Assembly: GCA_964548165.1 (NCBI GenBank)
Contig: CAZJQD010000003.1
Location: 55,495-106,619, forward strand
Reading direction: 5' to 3'
DNA: 51,125 nt
Source of the DNA: CAZJQD01 sp964548165 [NCBI: uncultured bacterium]
Lineage (GTDB): Bacteria > UBA8481
The translations under genes and the position numbers were made by a program. The notes under the pieces are model-generated. The model did not search any database and was not told the origin of the DNA. It was given only the letters and a program-made list of their open reading frames with translations. This document shows positions 8,825-16,391 of this stretch, in pieces; the stretch's first letter is position 1, and each line of letters begins with the position of its first letter.

Positions 8825-9358
8825 CTAGGCGGCGATGACGGTGAGTTGGTCGTTGACCTCGGCGCGGAGGAGGTTCTGGATGGCGAACATGGTGCCGGCC
8901 GTGGCGCTGGGACAGGAGCCGCAGGCGCCCTGGTAGTGGATATAGAGCTCGTGACCGCGCAGGCCGACCACGCGCAGTCCGCCTCCGTCGCCGGCCAGCG
9001 CAGGGCGGACCATCTGATCGAGGACGTTGTTGATCTTCGCCAGCATCTCGCCGTCTTCGGCATCGGCCTCGGCCACGCCGGGAGCGTCGGTGCCAGGTCT
9101 CAGGCCACGTTCCAACCCCGACTCCAGCGCGCTTCGCACCTCCGCCCAATCGCCCTCGGCTCGGTCAACAGTCACGAAGTTATCCATGTAGAAGACAGAG
9201 GAAACGCCAGGCACGGCGAAGAGCGCGGCGGCCAGGGCGTCGTCCTTCTCTGACGGCGCCGTCTCGAACTGGCGCGCGCCTCCCGCGACGATCGGCTCGC
9301 TCAGCACGAACTTGCGCGCATTCGGGTTGGGGGTCATCTCCACGTTAACGACATTCAT
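8825..9358 (-). CDS. nfu: Nfu-type Fe-S cluster scaffold protein
   Basis: A carrier that assembles or delivers iron-sulfur clusters. The 177 residues comprise an Nfu N-terminal domain (about 1-85, with the signature TPNPNARKFVL and VFYMDNFVTV) and a NifU-like C-terminal domain (about 100-177) carrying the cluster-binding CxxC in GACGSCPSA. The ATG at 9358 is chosen because GGAGG lies 6 nt upstream and the family begins with these residues; the frame is open 39 bases further. The gene appears monocistronic, bounded by the tRNA-Asp gene upstream and a repeat element downstream. Confidence 0.93.
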   Translation of the reverse strand: MNVVNVEMTPNPNARKFVLSEPIVAGGARQFETAPSEKDDALAAALFAVPGVSSVFYMDNFVTVDRAEGDWAEVRSALESGLERGLRPGTDAPGVAEADAEDGEMLAKINNVLDQMVRPALAGDGGGLRVVGLRGHELYIHYQGACGSCPSATAGTMFAIQNLLRAEVNDQLTVIAA

Positions 9359-9487
9359 CCTCGGCCTCCGCGGTTCCTGGTATCGGGATCCTACCACAAT
9401 AGGGTTCTACGAGGCACCGTCTTGAAAAACACCGGGCCGGGGAGACTCCACGCAGGACGAGACCCGGAACGGACTCGAATCCATGCA

Positions 9488-9564
9488 TGGCGGGGTGGAC
9501 GGGACTCGAACCCGCAACCTTCGCCGTGACAGGGCGACGCTCTAACCAATTGAACTACCACCCC
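9488..9564 (-). tRNA. tRNA-Asp (GTC)
   Basis: On the minus strand the sequence folds as a cloverleaf. The acceptor arms GGGGTGG / CCACCCC pair perfectly, the anticodon stem TCGCC/GGCGA closes the loop CTGTCAC giving anticodon GTC, and the T arm contains GGTTCGAGTCC. A genomic CCA follows the discriminator G. The length is 77 nt including CCA. Confidence 0.97.
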
Positions 9565-9585
9565 AGGTGCCTGAACAGGGCTGAG

Positions 9586-9615
9586 ATCGTATGCAAAAGG
9601 GGGGCGAAACGTCAA
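9586..9615 (-). promoter_or_regulatory. Promoter of tRNA-Asp
   Basis: TTGACG (9615-9610), 18 bp, TACGAT (9591-9586) on the minus strand, ending 21 bp before the tRNA 5' end. This places a start site about 15 nt upstream of the mature tRNA, as is usual for stable RNA genes. Confidence 0.7.
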
Positions 9616-9649
9616 GGTGTTTCCTCCCACACCCTGCGCCGGCGCCTCG

Positions 9650-9678
9650 TTGAATTGCGCACCAATCGGTGCTATAAT
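9650..9678 (+). promoter_or_regulatory. Sigma-70-type promoter of the two-component module, with inverted repeat in spacer
   Basis: TTGAAT (9650-9655), 17 bp, perfect TATAAT (9673-9678). The spacer contains GCACC-AATC-GGTGC, an inverted repeat between the two polymerase contacts that could be an operator. The expected start near 9685 gives a leader of about 73 nt with a GCCCC...GGGGC hairpin before the GTG start at 9758. Confidence 0.75.
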
Positions 9679-9757
9679 GGCCACGTCCATGGCAGGCGCC
9701 CCGTAGCCTGGGGCCTGGACCGATTCGTGGGGGGTCGTTCTGGAGCCGAGCACCTCA

Positions 9758-10873
9758 GTGGAAGTCTACCCGGCCGCCCCGGGAGCGCCCGAGGCGGTCA
9801 CGAACGCCGCCCCCGGCGTGGCCACCCCGTCCGCCGGCACGCCACGCCTCGGAACACCGACGCGCCCTGCGCGCATCCTGATCGCCGACGACGAGGAAGA
9901 CCTCCGCAAGAGCATCGCGATCCGGCTCCGCAAGCGGCGCATGGAGGTCGCCGAGGCGGCATGCGGCCGCGATGCGATCGCGGGCTCCGTGAGCGCCCCG
10001 CCGAACGTATTGCTCCTCGATCTACGAATGCCAGACATGGAGGGATTTCGCGTCATCGAGATACTCAAGATGATGCCCTGGCTGGCGCCCATGCCCGTCA
10101 TCATGATGACGAGCGCCCACCACGCGACAAAGGTACGCAAGGCTGTCGAGAGCGGCGCCAGCGACTTCATCGCCAAGCCATTTCCCTGGCCCCTCCTGAT
10201 TGAACGCGTGGATCAACGCTCCCAGTCATGGGAACCCGATCCCGGCATCCCCCTCACCTGGGCCAACGGGCGCACCGGCGCCGCCTGGGTCGTCGGGCCC
10301 ACGCCCGTCCTGGATACGAGAACCGCGGCGCGCTTCGCGGAACTGGTTCGCGCCCTGATGACGCTCAAGGATGAACAAGTCCAGGTCAACCTTGCGGGCT
10401 CGTCCCTGACGGAAGCGGGACTCAGTCTCCTCCTGCGCGAGATTCCAAGGTCCGGAGGGTGGTCCTTCATCGGGTCCGACGCCGCGGCGGGAGAGCCCTC
10501 GGCACTCAAGCTCCTCGGCCAGCACGTCCCTCTAGGCAGCGGCACGCGACTCACGTTAAAGACCTACCTTCACGGCCGTGTCGGCGTACTGGAAGTCCGG
10601 GGATCGTGCCTCCATAAGGAAGCGCTCATCAGCGAGAAGATTCAATCGCTTGCCATCACCCGGACGCTTGTCCTCATGGACCTATCCTATGCCGTCTTTC
10701 CCGCGACCTTCCTGGACACGCTCACCGATCTCACCAAGGACCTCTGGAACAAGAAGGTGGCCCTCAACTTCGTCATCCCGAGCGAGACCATCCGCCACGA
10801 GCTCGATGACCGCCTCGGCGAATGGGCTCTCGTGTACACAGAGCTCGGAGACGCCCTGGACGACCTGCAGTGA
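9758..10873 (+). CDS. Response regulator with REC domain and two STAS-like domains
   Basis: A 371-residue cytoplasmic signalling protein. The REC domain (about 38-155) has the acidic ADDEED pocket, phospho-acceptor Asp88 in LLLDLRMPD, the MMTSAHH switch and the IAKPF lysine. After it come two segments that read as STAS (anti-sigma-antagonist-like) folds: about 185-265 (VNLAGSSLTEAGLSLLLREI) and about 270-371 (GRVGVLEVRGSCLHKE ... LVLMDLSYAVFPATFLDTL). There is no DNA-binding domain, so output is by protein contact, perhaps in a partner-switch. The start is GTG with GGAG 12 nt upstream. It overlaps the kinase gene by four bases (GTGA). The STAS assignment rests on pattern, not a search. Confidence 0.85.
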   Translation: MEVYPAAPGAPEAVTNAAPGVATPSAGTPRLGTPTRPARILIADDEEDLRKSIAIRLRKRRMEVAEAACGRDAIAGSVSAPPNVLLLDLRMPDMEGFRVIEILKMMPWLAPMPVIMMTSAHHATKVRKAVESGASDFIAKPFPWPLLIERVDQRSQSWEPDPGIPLTWANGRTGAAWVVGPTPVLDTRTAARFAELVRALMTLKDEQVQVNLAGSSLTEAGLSLLLREIPRSGGWSFIGSDAAAGEPSALKLLGQHVPLGSGTRLTLKTYLHGRVGVLEVRGSCLHKEALISEKIQSLAITRTLVLMDLSYAVFPATFLDTLTDLTKDLWNKKVALNFVIPSETIRHELDDRLGEWALVYTELGDALDDLQ

Positions 10874-12414
10874 CGGTTCCCTACGACGCCGGCATCACCG
10901 CGCGTCGAAGCTGGGTGCTCTGCGTCTCGGGCGATGAAAACGAGCTCAACCATGTGCGCCATCTCCTGCCACGCTCCGAGTTCCCGGTGACCTGGGCGTC
11001 CGACACGTTGCAGGCCCGGGCCTTGCTGGCCCACACGCGATTCGATCTGCTGATCATCGACATGAATCTTGCTGACGGCCACGGGCTTCCGCTCCTCGAT
11101 ACCATTCGGTCGCGCGAGCCGATGCTTCCCATCGTGATGCTCTCGTCGCCCCAGGACGACCCCTTGACCGTGTCAGCGTTGCAAAAAGGAGCCACCGGAT
11201 TCGTGAGCAAGGCGGAGATGGATCACGTTCTCCTCGAGATGATGAGGCGAACGGCACAGGCATCCATCAGAAGGCCGGGGGGCGACGAGGCCACGAACGC
11301 GGCGGATGCCCGGGATGTCCTCCTGATCAAGCTCTCGGAGCGCGTCTACCGCAACGTGCTCGAGGTGATGAACGAGGGGTGTCTCGTGGTGAACGCGCGC
11401 GGCGAGGTTGCGCTCGCGAACCCGGCGCTCGGGAGCATGCGGGGAGAGCGGGAAGGAGCTCTGCCCGGCCGATCGCTCTTCGGGCTTTTTGACATCCCGA
11501 CGGCCGCCGCCATCCGCGAGGAACTCTTCCAATGCGTCTTCAAGGGACGCGCGGCCCAGTTCAGTTTCGACGGCTTTCTCCAGCGCGTCGACGACGAGCC
11601 CATTCCCACCATCGTCTCCGGCCGCTCGCTCTTCAAGGACGATGGCCAGTACGAAGGATGCGTGCTGACCGTGACCAATGTTTCCCGGCTGAAAGCGGCC
11701 GAGGATCGTCTCAAGCGGCTCAACGACGCCAAGAGCGTTTTCCTCCGCACCGCCTCCCACGACCTGCGCACGCCGCTGGCCGTCATGAAGTGCGCTCTCG
11801 ACAACGTGCTGGACGAGGTCACCGGGCCCGTGGAGGCCGAGCAGAGGCAGCAACTGGCGATCGTTCAGAAGCACATCGGACGCATGGAGCGCATGATCAA
11901 TGACCTCCTGGACCTCTCGCGCATCGAAGCGGGCATGTTCACGGTAGAGAAGCGACCCATCGGGGTCGAGCCGCTCCTCGGCGAGATCGCCGAGACCTTC
12001 CAGGCGCTTGCCAGGGACCGTCGGATCGACGTGATCTATCACCGGACCGACCAGCCGACCTCCATCCTGGCGGACGAGGAACGCATGGCCCAGGTGCTCA
12101 ACAATCTCCTCGGCAACGCCCTCCGCTTTGCCCACTCCCGCATCGATCTCGCGACGGAGCGAGGCGGCAACCGTGTGAAAATCATGGTCTCCAATGATGG
12201 GCCTGCCATCCCGGCCGAGCAATGCGAGCAGATCTTCGAGCCGTTTTTTCGCGCCTCCACCGGTCCCGGCGCCGGTCTCGGGCTCGCCATCGTCCGCGGC
12301 ATCATCACGGCGTTCGGAGGCACGGTGGCGCTGGAGACGCCGGTTGAGCATGGGCGCGGCGTGCGCTTCGTCGTCGCCATGCCCGCCGTCGAAGCTCCGG
12401 CCGTCACCCCCTGA
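10870..12414 (+). CDS. Hybrid-type sensor histidine kinase (REC-PAS-HisKA-HATPase)
   Basis: A 514-residue soluble histidine kinase with no membrane segment. An N-terminal REC domain has acceptor Asp64 (LLIIDMNLADG) and the FVSKAE lysine. A PAS domain follows at about 160-275. HisKA carries His297 in TASHDLRTPLAV, and HATPase_c has the N box (VLNNLLGNALRF), G1 (SNDGPAIP) and G2 (GAGLGLAIV). The GTG at 10870 overlaps the upstream stop (GTGA), so it is translationally coupled to the REC-STAS protein, its likely partner. REC at the N-terminus suggests that it receives phosphate or signal from another kinase before acting, a relay arrangement. The stimulus is unknown. Confidence 0.93.
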   Translation: MTVPYDAGITARRSWVLCVSGDENELNHVRHLLPRSEFPVTWASDTLQARALLAHTRFDLLIIDMNLADGHGLPLLDTIRSREPMLPIVMLSSPQDDPLTVSALQKGATGFVSKAEMDHVLLEMMRRTAQASIRRPGGDEATNAADARDVLLIKLSERVYRNVLEVMNEGCLVVNARGEVALANPALGSMRGEREGALPGRSLFGLFDIPTAAAIREELFQCVFKGRAAQFSFDGFLQRVDDEPIPTIVSGRSLFKDDGQYEGCVLTVTNVSRLKAAEDRLKRLNDAKSVFLRTASHDLRTPLAVMKCALDNVLDEVTGPVEAEQRQQLAIVQKHIGRMERMINDLLDLSRIEAGMFTVEKRPIGVEPLLGEIAETFQALARDRRIDVIYHRTDQPTSILADEERMAQVLNNLLGNALRFAHSRIDLATERGGNRVKIMVSNDGPAIPAEQCEQIFEPFFRASTGPGAGLGLAIVRGIITAFGGTVALETPVEHGRGVRFVVAMPAVEAPAVTP

Positions 12415-12513
12415 TGGCCCATACAGCGCGCCCCCGAGGGACGGGATCGCCCCTGTCCAGGCCGTGGACGTGAAGGATGAAGGGCGCACCCGGTCGCGGT
12501 ATACTGCCCCGTC

Positions 12514-13221
12514 ATGACCTCCCCTGTCCGCGCCGTGCTCTTCGATGCCGGCAACACGCTCGTCTGGATCGACACGCATCTCATGGCCGCCGCCGCGGGA
12601 GGGCTCGATCATGCGCGCCTTCGGGCCGCGGACCGCGACCTTCGTCCTCGCATCAACGCGGGCCTGGAGCGGATGATCGATGACGGCCTGACGGGCGGGA
12701 AGGCGCCGGGCTTCGACTTCCATCTCGATTACCACGGCGGCATCCTGCGCGGGGGTGGCGTCCCCGAAGAGGATGTTCCGGCCGTCCTGGCCAGGCTCAT
12801 CGCCGCCGATCGCATCCTCTCGTTCTGGCGGCACCCCAACCCGGAGGCGCGCCCGGCCATCGAGCGCCTGAAGGCGGCGGGCATCAAGGTCGCCGTCGTC
12901 TCGAACTCCGATGGCCGCGTCGAGGAATTGCTGAAGGCGTGCGCGTTCGGCGACCTCTTCGCGTTCATCATGGATTCCGGAATCGAAGGGATCGAGAAGC
13001 CGGACCCGCGGATCTTCCTCAGGGCCTGCGAGCGCCTGGGCGTGGCCCCGGCGGAGACGGCCTACGTCGGGGACTTCCCCGTCGTCGACGTGCGCGGCAG
13101 TCGCGCCGCCGGGCTTCTCCCGGTCCTCTACGACCCGCTCGACGCCTGGCCGCACTGGCACGACAGCCACCGCATCAAGGATCTCAGGGAACTACCGAAG
13201 CTCCTCGGCATCGAGGGCTGA
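12514..13221 (+). CDS. HAD-superfamily hydrolase
   Basis: A 235-residue haloacid-dehalogenase-like hydrolase. The nucleophile Asp11 is in LFDAGNTL; the second acid of DxD is replaced by Gly13, as in the REG-2/dehalogenase-like branch. The rest of the core shows motif II VVSNSDG, motif III Lys in GIEKPDPRIF, and motif IV YVGDFPVVDV. A helical cap lies at about 20-105. It is probably a small phosphatase or dehalogenase; the substrate cannot be predicted. It stands alone on the plus strand and its stop is two bases from the stop of the convergent M15 peptidase gene. Confidence 0.9.
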   Translation: MTSPVRAVLFDAGNTLVWIDTHLMAAAAGGLDHARLRAADRDLRPRINAGLERMIDDGLTGGKAPGFDFHLDYHGGILRGGGVPEEDVPAVLARLIAADRILSFWRHPNPEARPAIERLKAAGIKVAVVSNSDGRVEELLKACAFGDLFAFIMDSGIEGIEKPDPRIFLRACERLGVAPAETAYVGDFPVVDVRGSRAAGLLPVLYDPLDAWPHWHDSHRIKDLRELPKLLGIEG

Positions 13222-13223
13222 CG

Positions 13224-14297
13224 CTACTCCCAGGCGATGGTCCCGGCGGGGCGAACGGTGTCGGAGTCATAGAGCTGGCCCCAGGTCGTGATGTAACCGC
13301 GAATGTCGAGGTGCACGGTCAGCTCGCCGGGCCGACCGTCGCGATAGATGTATTCGTACACGCCGATCCCGCCGCGCGGAATACGTCTCTCCCCCATCAG
13401 CTTCTTCACGAGTCGCGCCAACGGCAGGATGTCGGCCTGGTCTCGATCCCCATCCCCGTCGATGTCGTCATGCAGGCGATCGGTGTCGGAAGAGATGAGG
13501 ATGTCGACGGCGGATCCATAGAGGTGCTGGGAGAAGGTCGCGCGCCCGGCCTCGGCGGCGTTGTTGTAATCGGGAGTCCGGAACGGCGATTCCACGCGTA
13601 CAAGCCCCGGACGCCCGCCCCGTGACCAGGCCTCCTGCACCCGCTCCAGGGCCGACACCAACGCATAGTCGAGCGCCAAGAGGTGAACGCCCGCCGTACG
13701 CATGCGACCCGGCCGCGTCTTCGAGACGAACATACCGAGCGTGAAGTGCGGCGAGATCGCGGCGCCGGTGTCGCGAATCACGTACAGGCGATTCGTCCAC
13801 GCCGCGGCCCTCTCGCGAAAGCGCGCCGGCACATCCCGGGGATAGGCGCCCAGCGGAAAGCGAAATCCCGGCCCCTGGACATAACCGCCGGAATCCGCGG
13901 CGAATCGGAGAGGCAGGAGGAGGACCAGGTTGGTCTCGAAGTGCTGGCCGCGAGGGCCGCGAAGACGAAAGGGAAGCGGCACGCTCTCACGAGCATCCGG
14001 CGTCCGCAGGCGCCAGGACGCCCCTCTATGCTGAGCGGCGAACCGGGGTTCGGCCGTCCAGCCCCGAGGAAGTCTCGGCGTGACGCTGACCGTGGTCCGC
14101 GGCCATCCCAGGACCACGCTCCCTCCAGCCAACCGAGCGTGATGGCGCGTCCCGTCCCAGCCCCCGAACTCGACGTCGAAGGAGACTGTCGGAGATGCCG
14201 CGAACCCGGGCGCACCCGAGAGAATGATTGCCGCGAGGACGAGCGCGGCGCGCACCCACGCGAGGCGGTTGATGACGCGACCGGATATCCCGCCCAT
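13224..14297 (-). CDS. Secreted M15-family zinc peptidase
   Basis: A 357-residue exported protein. A signal peptide (about 1-33, AALVLAAIILSGAPGFAA) precedes an Ig-like N-terminal half. The C-terminal half has the M15/VanY-type zinc site: H258 and D265 in SQHLYGSAVDI (the HxxxxxxD spacing) and H329 in LTVHLDIRG. It also has SPFRTPDYN, which precedes the site in this family. Family members cut D-Ala-D-Ala or other peptide links in cell wall. The ATG at 14297 shares a base with the stop of the upstream gene (TGATG), so the two are coupled; the frame is open for 66 further codons without similarity. It is the last gene of the giant-amylase operon. A role in making room in, or processing at, the envelope is inferred. 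Confidence 0.8.
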   Translation of the reverse strand: MGGISGRVINRLAWVRAALVLAAIILSGAPGFAASPTVSFDVEFGGWDGTRHHARLAGGSVVLGWPRTTVSVTPRLPRGWTAEPRFAAQHRGASWRLRTPDARESVPLPFRLRGPRGQHFETNLVLLLPLRFAADSGGYVQGPGFRFPLGAYPRDVPARFRERAAAWTNRLYVIRDTGAAISPHFTLGMFVSKTRPGRMRTAGVHLLALDYALVSALERVQEAWSRGGRPGLVRVESPFRTPDYNNAAEAGRATFSQHLYGSAVDILISSDTDRLHDDIDGDGDRDQADILPLARLVKKLMGERRIPRGGIGVYEYIYRDGRPGELTVHLDIRGYITTWGQLYDSDTVRPAGTIAWE

Positions 14298-16288
14298 CAG
14301 TAGGAGATGTATCCCATCCGGTCCCAGGCGACGGCATCGCGGTGATAGGCCTCGAGCGTGACATCGAACCAGCGGCCACGTTCCTGGGGCAGGGGCAAGG
14401 CCACGTCGGCGGCAACGCGATAGCGTCCCGATCGGATCTTTGCGAGCGCCTCGGGCAACTGCTGGGCGGTCGCATTCGCGTAGAGGGGGAAACACTGGCC
14501 GCCCGTCCGCGCGGCCAGTTCCTCCAGGAGCGCCCTGTTGGCGCCGCCCACGTGGAGGATGAAGATCGGAACCTGGTTCACGAGCCCCATGCGGCGGAGG
14601 GCAACGACCTGGTCGGCCGTCAACCCTTCCCCGCTCGTGACCCAGAGGATGGCTCGCGCGAAGTCCGTGGGCGCCAGCATGAGGATACCGTGACGCAGGG
14701 CGGGCGCGGGATCCAGGTCGATCGTGGCGACCCGGCGGCGATCCTCGGTCAGCGAGGACCGTACGAGATCGGGAGCGACGGTGAAATCGCGGACCATCGT
14801 GTACGTATCCCTGACGTCCATCACGGCGGCGCGATCCGCGGCCGTCAGCCTCGCGATGCAGAACTCGATCACCGCGCGCACGCTCTCGATATGAGCGAAC
14901 AGGGCGTCGCTCTGCTCCATCGCGATCAGGATCCGGCGGCCCGGGAGCACCTCGGACAGGTTCTCCACCGCGATGGGAACAATCCGCTGATCGCCCTTCA
15001 GGAGCCTGAACTGCGGATTCTCGAGGGATTCGAGCGGCATGCCGTCCTTGTCCGTGACCGCCGCCGTGAGAATGATCTGGCCATTGCCGCCGGCGCCACG
15101 CCGAGCCTGCACGCGGAGAAGTTCCAGCAGGTGCTGGGGCCGATCCTCGGGAAGCCGGCGCGCGACCGCGAGCGAACGGCCATCACCCCAGAGGATGTTG
15201 CCATCGCGATCCGCGGCGATACCAAGCGTTCCCGCCTGCAGGAGAGACTGCGTGGTCGGCAGGGGACCGCTGACATCCTCACTACCCTCCCGGGCCCAGA
15301 ACACGAGCCCATTCTCGGCGAGGATCAGGAATCCGCCCGGGGCGGCGGCCAGGCCCAGGGGTGCCGCGAGGCGCGGGTGGAGGTAGCTGCGCAGCAGGCG
15401 GCTGTTGCGATCGTAGCGGAGCACGCGGTTGCGACCCGCTTCCGCCACCAGGAGATCGTCGCCGTCGACGAGAAGGGCGCTGGGGCGATCGAGTTGTCCT
15501 CCACCGAGCGTCGCGAGAACGTTCCCCGCGTTATCGATCCGGACAACGCGACCTCCACTGTAATCGGCAATCCACGTGGTGTTGCCCGCGCCGGGCGCCA
15601 GGGCCCGAATCCCGAACGCGGTCTCGTCAGGGAGCGTCAGCGCGCGGACGGCCCCGGTCGGCACGGTGAGGCGCAGGACACGACCGCCGGCCATGTCCGC
15701 CACCAGGAGATCGTCTCCCAGGACGGTCACCGCGGCGGGCGTTCCCAATCCCTGGAACCGGCGCACCAGTCTCCCCTCGCTCGTCCAGACCGCCAATCGG
15801 CCGGTGCTGGGCTGGGCAGTGACGATCTTTCCGTCGTCCATGACCGCCACGGGACCGACACCCTCGTCTTGCGCGAATCCGACCCGAAGTTTCTCCCATG
15901 CTCCGAAGGCGGCCGGCAGTACGCTCCGTCCTCCTTCGAGTCCGCGCAATCTCGCGGCGTCGGCACCGGCGGCGCCGCGCGTGCGCGTGTCGGCGCCGGC
16001 ATCCGAGAGGAGCCGCGCGGCTTCCTCCCATCGTCCCAGGTGCATGAAGGCACGCGCCAGCAATCTCAGGTGAAAGGCCTGTCCGGCAACGTCAGCGTCG
16101 GTGCGCTCGTACAGGTGCGCGGCTCCCCCGTAATCCATCTCAATGACGGCCAGGGCGGCCTGGGAGGCCTTGTTCTCAGCGACGACCTGCCGCGGCGACG
16201 GCGTGAAGACCCGGGCCAGCTGTCGCCCCGACAGGACGGAGACGCCCAGCACGGCGACAACCAGGATGGGGAGGCGAAAGCGCTTCAC
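14297..16288 (-). CDS. NHL beta-propeller and VWA-like protein with signal anchor
   Basis: A 663-residue exported or membrane-anchored protein. An N-terminal hydrophobic anchor (LPILVVAVLGVSVLSG) is followed by a short TPR-like helical part (about 35-110). An NHL-type six-bladed propeller covers about 125-385 (repeats such as PSALLVDGDDLLVAEAGRNRVLRYD). A C-terminal VWA-like domain runs from about 445 to 660 (GRRILIAMEQSDALF ... AILWVTSGEGLTADQV). The usual VWA metal site DxSxS reads EQSDA here, so metal binding is probably lost. The start is a GTG 103 bp after the PorV stop with no clear Shine-Dalgarno. It is a plausible protein-protein scaffold in the envelope, grouped with PorV and M15 genes. 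Confidence 0.75.
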   Translation of the reverse strand: MKRFRLPILVVAVLGVSVLSGRQLARVFTPSPRQVVAENKASQAALAVIEMDYGGAAHLYERTDADVAGQAFHLRLLARAFMHLGRWEEAARLLSDAGADTRTRGAAGADAARLRGLEGGRSVLPAAFGAWEKLRVGFAQDEGVGPVAVMDDGKIVTAQPSTGRLAVWTSEGRLVRRFQGLGTPAAVTVLGDDLLVADMAGGRVLRLTVPTGAVRALTLPDETAFGIRALAPGAGNTTWIADYSGGRVVRIDNAGNVLATLGGGQLDRPSALLVDGDDLLVAEAGRNRVLRYDRNSRLLRSYLHPRLAAPLGLAAAPGGFLILAENGLVFWAREGSEDVSGPLPTTQSLLQAGTLGIAADRDGNILWGDGRSLAVARRLPEDRPQHLLELLRVQARRGAGGNGQIILTAAVTDKDGMPLESLENPQFRLLKGDQRIVPIAVENLSEVLPGRRILIAMEQSDALFAHIESVRAVIEFCIARLTAADRAAVMDVRDTYTMVRDFTVAPDLVRSSLTEDRRRVATIDLDPAPALRHGILMLAPTDFARAILWVTSGEGLTADQVVALRRMGLVNQVPIFILHVGGANRALLEELAARTGGQCFPLYANATAQQLPEALAKIRSGRYRVAADVALPLPQERGRWFDVTLEAYHRDAVAWDRMGYISY

Positions 16289-16391
16289 ATAGGGATTATC
16301 GGTTGCTGATGTTCCGGGCTTGAAGCGTGGGAAGGGGCACTGTGATCAGCATTGTCCGCCATTTCAAGCGGGGGAAACACGCAGAACGTGC

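Noticed and set aside
9400-9487. Rho-independent terminator after tRNA-Asp
   Set aside because: CCGGG...CCCGG followed by TGTTTTT on the minus strand is suggestive, but the loop is over 20 nt and the pairing short.
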